Assembly (NCBI GenBank): GCA_965203365.1
Contig: OZ241878.1
Span: 3,596,001-3,660,000, forward strand
Direction of reading: 5' to 3'
Length of the DNA: 64,000 bases
DNA from: VYFG01 sp965203365
GTDB taxonomy: Bacteria > Pseudomonadota > Gammaproteobacteria > Arenicellales > Poriferihabitantaceae
Under the pieces are notes generated by a model that did no database searches, was not told the origin of the DNA, and saw only the letters and a program-made list of their open reading frames with translations. Of this stretch, positions 27,470-35,765 are shown piece after piece (positions within the stretch are counted from its first letter, which is position 1; each line of letters opens with the position of its first letter). Position numbers and translations under genes: made by a program.

Positions 27470-28720
27470 ATGAACAAAATTGAACTACTTGAGCTCATTG
27501 CCAATTATGAAGGCTCACGGGTCGAATTTAAGCGCGACGACTGCCGCCCGGAGGATCTTGCGAGGGAGATGTCCGCGCTCCTGAACCTTGAAGGGGGTGT
27601 CATTCTGCTAGGGATAGAGGATGATGGGCAGTTGTCCGGGCTGACCAGAAGTCCCGGGGCGGCTGAGGAGTGGGTGATGAACGTTGCCCGCGAAAACATC
27701 CAGCCGGTCTGCACTCCCATTTGGACGTGTATTGAGATGGGGTGTGGAAAGCGAGTGGGGGTCATTGAACTGGCTGCTGACAGTCCAGGAAAACCCCACA
27801 AAGCCAAGCGAGGCAGGGCTTGGGTCACCTTCAGCCGTGTCGGCAGCACTTCTCGGGAGTCGACACGTGAGGAAGAAGCTCGGCTCTACCAAGCCGCCCG
27901 GGTGATTCGGTACGAGATCAAGGCAGTACCGGATACCGGACTGGAAAGCCTCAACATGGATCTCATGGAGAATTACTATCGCGATGTCTTGCAGCGGTCA
28001 GTGCCCACTCGATCAGACCTGGAGAGCTGGCGGCAACTCCTGCTCAATTCGGACCTGCTCGTCACGGAGCAGGATGAACTTCGCGCCACGGTATCCGGGC
28101 TGTTGCTGTTTGGCGATAACCCGAACCGTCGTTTGCCACAAGCTGGCGTCACCGCAGTGGCCTTTCCGGGACCTGAAAAGGAATACAACACGGTTGATGA
28201 AGAGCGGATTCGGGGTCCACTGGTCTCACGGGTCTCGCGGCAGGGCAAGGCGTTGGAGAAGGGCGTGATCGATCGTACGGTTGATTTTGTCAAGCGCAAC
28301 ATGGGTAGTGTCGCGTGGATAGATGGTAGCCGTCGCCGTCGCCAGAAAGCCTTTGCGCTGGATGCGGTAAGAGAGGCGGTTGTCAACGCGGTCGTCCATC
28401 GTGATTACGCGTTTGAAGGGACCGACATTGAGGTTTCACTGTATGGTGACCGACTGGAAGTGGTCTCTCCGGGTCGGCTTCCGAACGGAGTGACGGTGGC
28501 AAAGATGAGAGAGGGCGTGGTTCGAGTCGCGCGCAATGAGTTGCTCAAGGAAATCCTTCGTGACTACGGCCATATTGAACACTATGGAATGGGAGTTCGC
28601 AATCGGATTATCGAATCGACCCGTCGCCATAACGGGACAGAGCCAGATCTGCAGGAGGATGAGCATCGTTTTGTCGTGCGCATTTGGAAGGCACGTCGGT
28701 CATCTGTAAATCCTCTGTGA
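27470..28720 (+). CDS. AlbA_2 (Schlafen-like)/HATPase_c_4 protein, partner of the PHP-ATPase
   Basis: A 416-residue protein. Residues 1-135 form an AlbA_2/Schlafen-type domain (EGSRVEFKRDD...SALLNLEGGVILLGIEDDG). The middle (about 215-250) is TVSGLLLFGDNPNRRLPQ, and the C-terminal part carries a GHKL-type HATPase_c_4 block (DAVREAVVNAVVHRDY; LEVVSPGRLPNGVT; HIEHYGMGVRNRI). Such proteins, often mislabelled RecG-like helicases, occur in defence islands, some as nucleases or regulators. Its ATG lies three bases after the ATPase stop (CTGACTGATG), a strong sign of translational coupling. A broken relative lies at 41-42.4 kb. Precise role unknown. Confidence 0.85.
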   Translation: MNKIELLELIANYEGSRVEFKRDDCRPEDLAREMSALLNLEGGVILLGIEDDGQLSGLTRSPGAAEEWVMNVARENIQPVCTPIWTCIEMGCGKRVGVIELAADSPGKPHKAKRGRAWVTFSRVGSTSRESTREEEARLYQAARVIRYEIKAVPDTGLESLNMDLMENYYRDVLQRSVPTRSDLESWRQLLLNSDLLVTEQDELRATVSGLLLFGDNPNRRLPQAGVTAVAFPGPEKEYNTVDEERIRGPLVSRVSRQGKALEKGVIDRTVDFVKRNMGSVAWIDGSRRRRQKAFALDAVREAVVNAVVHRDYAFEGTDIEVSLYGDRLEVVSPGRLPNGVTVAKMREGVVRVARNELLKEILRDYGHIEHYGMGVRNRIIESTRRHNGTEPDLQEDEHRFVVRIWKARRSSVNPL

Positions 28721-28831
28721 TGTTGCGTCTTAACGGCCTGGATTTGCCGACCTATTGAATCTCCGTCTCCATCGGGATGGGGCCTTGGGTTGTCAGGGGA
28801 TGTCTTGGGTGCCGTGGTCGTTTCCTGCTGA

Positions 28832-30061
28832 TCAGAAGAGACCGTGTTTTTGCGTCAGGGCGAACTTGATCGGTAGATTCAGTTCCAGCTGGGCCTTGTG
28901 CAGATTGGCGGGGAATGGGGGTAAGGGCCGGGCTCTGGCCAGCATCTTCAGTGCGGCCTGGTCCAGGCGGTCATCACCGGAACTGACAATCAGTTGGGGG
29001 GAGTTCAGACTGCCGTTAGCGAGAATGGTGAGTCGTATGGTCACCACCCCCGTCACGCCGTTTCGTCTTGCTGCGCGGGGGTAGCGCTTGAAGCGCATCA
29101 GGTGGCGGTACAATATATTCAGGTAGCCTCTTTGAGCGGCCGCGATGTCCCCTGTTTCAACCTGCGGCCCGATCACCGATGTCGCCGGTTGGTTCGTGTC
29201 GTCCGTTGTGGTCACTGATGGAACCCCTTTTCTGGTCGGGTTAGCGGGTATCAGTTGTGTCAGTTTCTCCAGGACCCCCTGTACCTCTTGGGATGCCGGA
29301 ATTGATGTCGCGACACTCGTTGCGACTGGTTTTTGTCGGGTGAGCGTGTCGCCCGCTACCGATTCCGAGGTGGCGGGCGAAGGGAGACGCGAAACCGATT
29401 TGCGGGTAGAAAGGGTAGACACGGCATCCGATGGGCGGGACACCTTGGTCGGCGGAGTCCTAGGTTGACCCTCAGTCATGACGGGATTGGTGGAGTCAAC
29501 AGTTTCGACCAACTCGGGAGGGTTTCCATCTGCGGTGCTTGCGCTTAAATGGGGGGTGAGGAACGCTGGTGGGGGGGGCACCTCAACGGATGGCTCGGTT
29601 GCCACGCCTTCCACGGATTTCAGGGTATCAATCACGGTTGGGTCCATCGCAGGCTGGGCGAGGGACATTCTGACATCTTCAACCGTTAGAGAGTTGTCGG
29701 TTGCGGTGTCTGGAAGCAACGTCTGGATGAACGAGCCAGTCGCCGGTCCTGCTTCCACGACTTGGGCTGTCGCAACCGATATCGTAGTGGCAATCGCCTC
29801 GCTTGATCCCTTCGCAGTGACGGTGGAGACGGGGTTGATCCCAGTCGAGGCAACTGTCGCTACCTCCCGAATCACCGAATCCTCGATAGTGGTATCGACC
29901 GGTATCTGGCCAGACCCCCGGATGGACACCCTGATCGCCCCGATATCAGCTGACTGGGTGACGGGACCGGGGACATATGAAAGCACTGCCGTGAAAAGTC
30001 CGGCATGGACACCCAGTGCCGTCACCAGTGCGGTGGCCTTGACTCGTCGGGGAACCAACAT
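28832..30061 (-). CDS. tonB: TonB-family energy transducer
   Basis: A 409-residue inner-membrane protein. One N-terminal hydrophobic anchor (ALVTALGVHAGLFTAVLSYV) is followed by a long Ser/Thr/Pro/Val-rich periplasmic stretch, then a C-terminal TonB domain with YPRAARRNGVTGVVTIRL and DQAALKMLARARPLPPFP. It passes energy from ExbB/ExbD to outer-membrane receptors for iron chelates. The periplasmic linker is unusual: threonine/serine/valine-rich rather than proline/lysine-rich, and about 250 residues long. The start is uncertain; ATG 30061 is chosen because it opens just before the anchor, but it has a poor ribosome site, and an upstream GTG at 30124 is possible. Last gene of the leftward exbB-exbD-exbD-tonB operon. 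Confidence 0.88.
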   Translation of the reverse strand: MLVPRRVKATALVTALGVHAGLFTAVLSYVPGPVTQSADIGAIRVSIRGSGQIPVDTTIEDSVIREVATVASTGINPVSTVTAKGSSEAIATTISVATAQVVEAGPATGSFIQTLLPDTATDNSLTVEDVRMSLAQPAMDPTVIDTLKSVEGVATEPSVEVPPPPAFLTPHLSASTADGNPPELVETVDSTNPVMTEGQPRTPPTKVSRPSDAVSTLSTRKSVSRLPSPATSESVAGDTLTRQKPVATSVATSIPASQEVQGVLEKLTQLIPANPTRKGVPSVTTTDDTNQPATSVIGPQVETGDIAAAQRGYLNILYRHLMRFKRYPRAARRNGVTGVVTIRLTILANGSLNSPQLIVSSGDDRLDQAALKMLARARPLPPFPANLHKAQLELNLPIKFALTQKHGLF

Positions 30062-30161
30062 CAGCACCGTCCGGGAAAAACAACCCCGAGGTGACTTCCA
30101 CTGGGATGGGGATCGTCCACCCACACAGCGCTCCGTTTCTGACCAGCCATTTTTCTCAAGG

Positions 30162-30554
30162 TCAATCTGGCAGGGTGATCAAGTCGATGGTGTCGACACC
30201 TGCTGCACCCAGCAGGCCGGTGACCTCGACCACTTGCTTCGCAGATGCTCGGCTGTCGGCCTTGAGGTGGACAACGGTCAGGGTACCCATCCTCGCCAGC
30301 GCATCTTCCAGCTCAGGCTGTGTCATGATGGTGCCATCAAGCGCCAGCCGCCCGTTCTGGCCTAGGTGCAGCACGACGGTATGCGACTGGACCGATCCTT
30401 CACTGGCCGATTCGGGTGGCGAGGTTTTGAGTGGGTCGATTAGGGCAATCTTGCCTGCCAGCAGGACATAAATCAGCAGGAGCAGGACGATATTGATGAA
30501 CGGTAGGATCCGTTCCTGATTGTCTTTCGGACGGCTCGAATCAAAGTGCAACAC
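30162..30554 (-). CDS. ExbD/TolR-family biopolymer transport protein (second copy)
   Basis: A 130-residue ExbD-like protein with one membrane span (ILPFINIVLLLLIYVLLAGK). The key Asp of the ExbD span, normally in PLIDVVFxLL, is replaced by Asn here (PFINIVLLLL). The periplasmic domain ends with AAGVDTIDLITLP. The start is GTG 30554. Two different ExbD genes next to one exbB suggest a hetero-oligomeric proton-driven motor in which this subunit may not carry protons. It lies 22 bases after the first exbD. Confidence 0.85.
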   Translation of the reverse strand: MLHFDSSRPKDNQERILPFINIVLLLLIYVLLAGKIALIDPLKTSPPESASEGSVQSHTVVLHLGQNGRLALDGTIMTQPELEDALARMGTLTVVHLKADSRASAKQVVEVTGLLGAAGVDTIDLITLPD

Positions 30555-30576
30555 GGTGGGTCACTTCTCTTCTGGA

Positions 30577-31008
30577 TCAATGGGTCAGGGACAGGTGGTC
30601 TACGCCGGCCGCAGACAATACATCCAGCACCCGTATCGTTTCCTGTAGTCGGACCCCGTTGGTGGGCTTGACCAGAACACGAATATCGGGTCGGGTGGCG
30701 GTGTACCTCGCCACTCGAGAACCCAGCCGATTGAGGGAGACGGGTTCCGCGGACAATCGAACACCGTCCGGGCGCACCTCGACCAGCAGTGCCCCTTCCA
30801 TGGAGGCGGTGGAATGCCCGGTCGGTGGGGTTGGGTTCAGGCTAATTGTGCGCCAGTCCTGAAAGTTGGAAGCCAGCAGGAAGAACACCAGCAGGATAAA
30901 GACGACATCAATCAGGGGAGTCAGGCTGATCAGTGCTTTTCGTCGACGGGGCCTAGTGGCCTGCCACGGTCGCTCTGATGTGTGCTGGGCGATATTGAAC
31001 GCTCTCAT
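30577..31008 (-). CDS. exbD: ExbD/TolR-family biopolymer transport protein (first copy)
   Basis: A 143-residue inner-membrane protein with the standard ExbD span: PRRRKALISLTPLIDVVFIL, where the Asp of PLIDVVF is the proton-carrying residue, followed by LVFFLLASNF and a periplasmic domain ending RVLDVLSAAGVDHLSL. Together with ExbB it harnesses the proton gradient for TonB. It overlaps the 3' end of exbB by about 55 bases; the start is either ATG 31008 or ATG 31023, neither with a strong ribosome site, so coupling to exbB translation is likely. Confidence 0.9.
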   Translation of the reverse strand: MRAFNIAQHTSERPWQATRPRRRKALISLTPLIDVVFILLVFFLLASNFQDWRTISLNPTPPTGHSTASMEGALLVEVRPDGVRLSAEPVSLNRLGSRVARYTATRPDIRVLVKPTNGVRLQETIRVLDVLSAAGVDHLSLTH

Positions 31009-31705
31009 CCGGTCCGGAATCATCGGAAAGGTCTACAGTAAATACACCGGTGACAATATGACCCATGGCATGGGCCAGACGCTCGACCCGCCGTTCGAGC
31101 CAGGCGAGGACCACAACGACGGGCATTGCGACACCCAGGCCCAGGGCAGTGGTGAGCAGTGCGGCCCAGACTCCTCCCGATAGGACGGCCGGATTGACTT
31201 GGTTCCCGGCCTGCTCCATCTCGCGGAAGGCTTCGATCATCCCGAGCACGGTACCGAACAGGCCGAGCAGCGGGGCCAGTGATGCGATCACTTCCAGGGC
31301 TCGAAACCCACTTCTCATCGACTCGAGACGGGCAGTGCCATGACGCAGGGCCTCCTCGCGTACCGATTCTTCCGGCAGGGAGCGCAGTCTACCCCGGATG
31401 GCGCACGCCATGGTCGAAGCGACCGGATTTCTGGACTTTCCAGCGGCGGTCAACGCCTCCTGCGTATGGCCTGCCCGGTACAGTTCCAGTGCCTTCTGCG
31501 GGGCTTGCAGACGGTCAATCTGTATCGAATGAAATTGCCAGAACTTGGCCAGGATGATGGCCAGTGCCACGACTGATGTGCCGGCGAGAATGATGGCGAC
31601 TGGCCCGCCAAGAGCGAGTATTTCCTGTAACCGTTCCACCAAGCCCGGGTCGGTCGGTAGACTGATGAGTTGGTCATTCACCAGACTGTCCGTCTCGTCG
31701 TTCAT
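30953..31705 (-). CDS. exbB: ExbB/MotA/TolQ-family proton channel protein
   Basis: A 250-residue inner-membrane protein. The first span (GPVAIILAGTSVVALAIIL) is followed by a long cytoplasmic region, and the MotA/ExbB signature (LEVIASLAPLLGLFGTVLGM then VWAALLTTALGLGVAMPVVV) gives the second and third spans. A very strong ribosome site (AAAAGGAGGTT) precedes ATG 31705, so this is the first well-translated gene of exbB-exbD-exbD-tonB. It forms the pentameric channel around ExbD. The upstream gene on the same strand ends 106 bases away. Confidence 0.93.
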   Translation of the reverse strand: MNDETDSLVNDQLISLPTDPGLVERLQEILALGGPVAIILAGTSVVALAIILAKFWQFHSIQIDRLQAPQKALELYRAGHTQEALTAAGKSRNPVASTMACAIRGRLRSLPEESVREEALRHGTARLESMRSGFRALEVIASLAPLLGLFGTVLGMIEAFREMEQAGNQVNPAVLSGGVWAALLTTALGLGVAMPVVVVLAWLERRVERLAHAMGHIVTGVFTVDLSDDSGPDESVQYRPAHIRATVAGH

Positions 31706-31811
31706 TTACGCCAACCTCCTTTTGATACGGGTGTGTCAATGGTTTAACTGATAGACAGTCCTGAGGTGCCCGGTCTTCCTGGCTGGCATCGTGTCGGGCG
31801 GATCATCATCA

Positions 31812-32633
31812 CTACTGGATAAACGGTACGGTGGTCAGATTGTTCAGTATCAACCCACCCAGGCATCCCTCCAGGGGTCCCGCCCGATCATGGCAGTCTC
31901 GAACATCATTCAGGAGAATGCGCCCGATCACACCACAGGGCAGGTCATCCAGAACGAAAGCCTGATATCTCGTCTTGCCGGGGGGTAGGAAAGAGACCGG
32001 TAAGGCCACGCTTTTCTGGACCACCCCGTCCGTCCCGAAGACCGCGAATTCGAGCTTGAGCGACTGCAGTTCGCTGGCGCGGTCGTTGTGCAGCACCAGA
32101 TGGGTTTGGCAACCGTCCGGGCTTGGCTGCAGCTTGTTGAGTTCGAGGTGGATCAGACCGCTCGGCACAGCCGCTGCTTGCCCCAGGGCGGACAGAGTCA
32201 GTGACTGGATAAACGGCACATCGGTACGATTGTTCAGTATCAACCCACTCAGGCATTCCTCCAGGGGTCCTGCCCGATCATGGCAGTCTCGAACATCATT
32301 CAGGAGAATGCGCCCGATCACACCGCAGGGCAGGTCATCCAGAACGAAAGCCTGATATCTCGTCTTGCCGGGGGGCAGGAAAGAGATCGGTAAGGCCACG
32401 CTTTTCTGGACCACCCCGTCCGTCCCGAAGACCGCGAATTCGAGCTTGAGCGACTGCAGTTCGCTGGCGCGGTCGTTGTGCAGCACCAGATGGGTTTGGC
32501 AACCGTCCGGGCTTGGTTGCAGCTTGTTGAGTTCGAGGTGGATCGTATTGCTTGGCTCGGCGATTGCCATGTTCATGGCCAAGATAGCCAGAGTGACATG
32601 AAGGGCAATGGCTGGCCTGAGATATGGTGTCAT
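31812..32633 (-). CDS. Secreted protein made of two nearly identical 130-residue repeats
   Basis: A 273-residue exported protein. The signal peptide (MTPYLRPAIALHVTLAILAM, cut near AIA-EPS) is followed by two tandem copies of one domain, starting HLELNKLQPSPDGCQTHLVL and ending with GLILNN...VPFIQ. The copies differ at only a handful of positions and each has three cysteines (DGCQ, LPCG, VRDCHDRAG) plus one in the CLSGL/CLGGL segment, probably disulfides. Single-domain proteins of this kind are common next to exbB/exbD in proteobacteria, so a role in TonB-dependent iron uptake is likely, but the function is unknown. The start at 32633 gives a proper signal peptide with AGGA before it. Confidence 0.82.
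   Translation of the reverse strand: MTPYLRPAIALHVTLAILAMNMAIAEPSNTIHLELNKLQPSPDGCQTHLVLHNDRASELQSLKLEFAVFGTDGVVQKSVALPISFLPPGKTRYQAFVLDDLPCGVIGRILLNDVRDCHDRAGPLEECLSGLILNNRTDVPFIQSLTLSALGQAAAVPSGLIHLELNKLQPSPDGCQTHLVLHNDRASELQSLKLEFAVFGTDGVVQKSVALPVSFLPPGKTRYQAFVLDDLPCGVIGRILLNDVRDCHDRAGPLEGCLGGLILNNLTTVPFIQ
31815..32545 (-). repeat. 390-bp tandem duplication inside the secreted-protein gene
   Basis: The sequence from CTGGATAAACGG at 31815 recurs at 32205, an exact 390-base offset (130 codons), and similarity runs to about 32545. Differences are scattered single bases, many silent, so the duplication is recent or kept uniform by gene conversion. Confidence 0.93.
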
Positions 32634-32957
32634 CTGTCCTGGGGCAGAAGGGCGTATGGGTTGAGAGTGGTTGGCCAGCACTGCAGTCAAATCGAAGTTT
32701 GAATGATATCCGGCGGCTGCCGTTCACGGCAACCAAATGTCGTATTTTGCCGGATTCTTCGGTCAGTCAACATGTCCGTTGGCGGTCTTTTTCTGATCAA
32801 TGTGTCGTACTTGACGAAGAGATCCGATGTTCATCTGAGCTGGGTATGGAGGTCAGGACATGGCTCATCCAACCGAATCCGCCAATTATGGAGGGCCACA
32901 TATCAAGAGGCGGGTCACGATACTCTACCGGGCTGGAAATCCAGCCATGTGATTGCA

Positions 32958-32975
32958 AATAATAATGATTTAGAT
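32958..32975. promoter_or_regulatory. Fur-like site for the leftward iron genes
   Basis: AATAATAATGATTTAGAT fits three NATWAT-type hexamers in a row, the repeat form of a Fur site. It is about 325 bases upstream of the secreted-protein gene, rather far, so its target is uncertain. Confidence 0.45.
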
Positions 32976-33227
32976 TTATAATATTGTAATCTTCCGAATC
33001 TTTGACAACCCTTTTTTCTGGGTTCTTCATCCGACGAAATCGTCACAGACGCATGGCAACGAGGTGCAGTAGGAACGGTCTGGTGCGTGAGGGTGTCTCG
33101 TGGCCACCCCCCGGAATGACTGACCACTTCTTGTGTCCGGACATGTCGCATGTGCACTGCGGCGGACTCCCAGATAACGGACTCCATCCGATGAACCATG
33201 ATTCATCTCGGTTTTTCGAATTCAACT

Positions 33228-33249
33228 TGTAATGCGAATCATTATCATT
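33228..33249. promoter_or_regulatory. Fur box upstream of the DUF4856 gene
   Basis: AATGCGAATCATTATC at 33231-33246 matches 14 of 16 positions of the Fur consensus core AATGATAATCATTATC. It lies about 75 bases before the ATG at 33321, right for a promoter operator. Iron-repressed expression of the rightward genes is expected. Confidence 0.8.
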
Positions 33250-33320
33250 TACATTCCGAACAGATACTTCGTGTCTGAATCGACGTCACAGACACTTGAA
33301 ACTGAACACTTGGAACTGAA

Positions 33321-34718
33321 ATGATGAAACCAACGATTTATCTTGCTTGGGCTGTTTCCGCATCGCTTGCCTTCAGTGGAGTGGCGCTGGCCCAGAATTA
33401 CGGCCCATTCCCGGTGACCCTCAAGGGGTATGGCGGTGACAAATCGGATTCCACCGCCTACACCGGGCAGGCGGCCCGTCAGGTACTGCACACGTCTTTA
33501 AAGAAACTGGCCGGACAGGGTGATGGCTCCAACGCCTCCGATATCAAGGCGCAGATGATGGCTTATTTCGCTGGAAAGGATGAAGGTCGCATGATTCTTG
33601 CCCCCCGGACTAAGAATGGTTTTGTGATCCAGCAGACCGAAGTCGATCAAATGGCTTCCGGGGTGGACTTGAAAGGCAAGACCTACCAAGGACTGGTGAA
33701 TGGTTGGCCCGGAAAGATGACGGCTGCCGAAGTCATCGAGTTCATGATCGGCAAGGCTGCGTCTGCCAAAGGGGGATTCGATCCGCTGAGCGGCTACGAC
33801 TATCCACAATTGATTTCAAAATTTGCCATGGGGGCGGTGTTTTATCATCAGGCGGTGGACAATTATCTGGATGAAAAGCTGGCTGCGGACAACAAGCCCA
33901 ATGATCAACCGTATGGCGAGGGCAAACACTACACGGGCAAGGAGCACTCCTGGGATGAGGCTTTCGGCTATTTCGGTGCGCCGGCCCATGCCCTGAGTTT
34001 GAATGCGAAGCAGGCTTATGGGATCGCCAAGATGAAAGAGATGGATGTCGCAGACTACAATCAGGATGGCATGGTCGACCTTTATCGGGAAATGACTTTT
34101 GCGCATGCGTACTACGCCGCCGATGCGGATAAGAGCGGCACCAATTATTTGCATACCATTGTGCAGGCTTTCCTGGATGGGCGCCGGCTCATCACGGCCG
34201 CCGATGGACAGGTACTGACCGACGATCAGCGTCGCGCCTTGATGGATTATGCCGATGTCATCAAGACCAACTGGGAGCAGGTGATTGCAGAAGCGGCCTT
34301 CAAATATGCCGGTTCGGTGTACAAGGATCTGCAGAAGTTGCAAGTCATTGTCGAATCAGGAGGAAACGCCAAGGATACCTTCCGGGATTACGGAAAGCAC
34401 TGGGGCGAATTGAAAGGGTTCGCCATGGCACTGGAAACCGGTGGCAAGGACCTGGGAGATGTTGGCGTCAGGATGAATCGACTGATTGGCTATGGTCCGG
34501 TGTTGCTGGGAGGCGGTCAGGTGGTGGGGGTCGACGATCAGGGAAACTACCGGATCGGGGGCAGTCAGGACATGGGGAACTACATGGTTCACATGCTCAA
34601 ATTGCAGAACCTGTTGGCAGAAGCCTATGACCTCAAGGGCCGGAAAAATGATCTCACGGCCGAACTGGCCGGTTTGGTCGAATCGCTGGGCGACAGCATG
34701 TCGGCCGAGAATGACTGA
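33321..34718 (+). CDS. Periplasmic DUF4856 protein (imelysin-like, iron-regulated)
   Basis: A 465-residue exported protein. A signal peptide (about 1-25, SLAFSGVALAQ) is followed by an all-helical domain with the DUF4856 signature GKEHSWDEAFGYFG and several NAYG-like helices. DUF4856 is distantly related to imelysin-type proteins that are iron-repressed and found with iron uptake genes. The strong Fur box just upstream and the fbpABC genes downstream support a part in iron acquisition, perhaps binding a chelate or haem; direct function is unknown. It is followed after 23 bases by a hydroxylase gene, so the two are probably cotranscribed. Confidence 0.85.
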   Translation: MMKPTIYLAWAVSASLAFSGVALAQNYGPFPVTLKGYGGDKSDSTAYTGQAARQVLHTSLKKLAGQGDGSNASDIKAQMMAYFAGKDEGRMILAPRTKNGFVIQQTEVDQMASGVDLKGKTYQGLVNGWPGKMTAAEVIEFMIGKAASAKGGFDPLSGYDYPQLISKFAMGAVFYHQAVDNYLDEKLAADNKPNDQPYGEGKHYTGKEHSWDEAFGYFGAPAHALSLNAKQAYGIAKMKEMDVADYNQDGMVDLYREMTFAHAYYAADADKSGTNYLHTIVQAFLDGRRLITAADGQVLTDDQRRALMDYADVIKTNWEQVIAEAAFKYAGSVYKDLQKLQVIVESGGNAKDTFRDYGKHWGELKGFAMALETGGKDLGDVGVRMNRLIGYGPVLLGGGQVVGVDDQGNYRIGGSQDMGNYMVHMLKLQNLLAEAYDLKGRKNDLTAELAGLVESLGDSMSAEND

Positions 34719-34741
34719 GGGGCCCGTGATGACATCGCAGG

Positions 34742-35728
34742 ATGCTTGAACAGACTCTCTACGGCTGGCTGGCGGACTGGACAGGCCAGTTTCTGGATCC
34801 GGGTAAAAGACTGTTTTGGGGGTATCTCGGATCAGCGTTCCTGATGGCGCTATGCTGGATGATGCTGGCCGAGCGCCAGTCTCCCGGTACGGTCTGCAGA
34901 AAACTGTTCGCGCGGGATCTGTGGTGTTCGGCCAGCGCCCGCGCAGATTATGCCGTGTTTCTGATCAATACCATCGTTCTGGGCTCGGTGGTCCCGCGAT
35001 TGCTGGGTCATGCGGCGGTCGCGACCTTTTGCTTTTCTTTGCTGCACCATATCTTCGATGGGCGGATGAATCTGTTGCCCGGTATGCCGGACTGGTCAAT
35101 CGCGGTCGGTTTTACTGTTGCCTTGTTCGTGGTCGACGACCTAGCCCGTTATGGCGTGCACCGTCTGATGCATGCCATGCCGCTGCTGTGGGCGTTTCAC
35201 AAGGTCCATCACAGCGCGACTCGCTTGAACCCCCTGACAATTCTTCGCACCCATCCGGTGGAAGGGATGCTGTTTGCCCTGCGTGGCGCCTTGGTTCAAG
35301 GGGGGTGCATCGGGGTCTTCGTGTACGGATTTGGCGACCGCGTGACGCTGGTCATGGTCCTGGGGGCCAATGCGATCAAGTTTGGATTCAACCTGTTGGG
35401 CGCCAATCTGCGCCATAGCGAAGTGCCGATTCGTTACTGGCCTTGGCTGGAGCGAATTTTCCTGTCCCCCGCACAACACCAGATTCACCATTCCGATCAT
35501 CCCCGTCATTTTGACCGCAACTTCGGGGTGGCCTTGGCGTGCTGGGATCGTTGGTTTGGCACGTTTTGCCACTCCGAGCCAAACCAGTCACTTCGCTATG
35601 GATTAGGCCCAACGTCGCCGAATCCCAATTCGCTATATGCCTTGTACCTCCTTCCGTTTCGGGAAGGGGCAGAGTACTTGTACCAGGTGCTGATCCGCCA
35701 TGGCAGCCGAAAGTGGCGTATGCCATGA
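34742..35728 (+). CDS. Sterol desaturase/fatty acid hydroxylase superfamily membrane enzyme
   Basis: A 328-residue integral membrane di-iron oxygenase. Four hydrophobic segments flank the histidine boxes HRLMH, HKVHH, HQIHH and the extra NLRHS histidine, which bind the two irons. Such enzymes hydroxylate or desaturate lipids, carotenoids or related molecules using O2. Its place inside an iron-repressed unit is odd for a lipid enzyme; it may tailor an iron chelator or membrane lipid under iron limitation (inference). It starts at ATG 34742, with GCAGG just before, 23 bases after the DUF4856 gene, and its end is 37 bases before the fbpA start. Confidence 0.87.
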   Translation: MLEQTLYGWLADWTGQFLDPGKRLFWGYLGSAFLMALCWMMLAERQSPGTVCRKLFARDLWCSASARADYAVFLINTIVLGSVVPRLLGHAAVATFCFSLLHHIFDGRMNLLPGMPDWSIAVGFTVALFVVDDLARYGVHRLMHAMPLLWAFHKVHHSATRLNPLTILRTHPVEGMLFALRGALVQGGCIGVFVYGFGDRVTLVMVLGANAIKFGFNLLGANLRHSEVPIRYWPWLERIFLSPAQHQIHHSDHPRHFDRNFGVALACWDRWFGTFCHSEPNQSLRYGLGPTSPNPNSLYALYLLPFREGAEYLYQVLIRHGSRKWRMP

Positions 35729-35765
35729 ACAGCATCTGATCACCATTTCCCAGACAATTGACACC

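Larger units (their letters stand above)
32634..33320. other. Divergent promoter region of the iron genes
   Basis: Almost 690 bases without a convincing gene, between the leftward secreted-protein/exbBD/tonB genes and the rightward DUF4856 gene. It holds two Fur-like sites, described separately, and an AACCC-T-rich-GGGTT hairpin near 33009-33026. Short frames on both strands lack start signals. Confidence 0.5.

Noticed and set aside
32915..33199. Minus-strand frames in the iron promoter region
   Set aside because: They cross AT-rich regulatory DNA and a hairpin, with no ribosome site or similarity.
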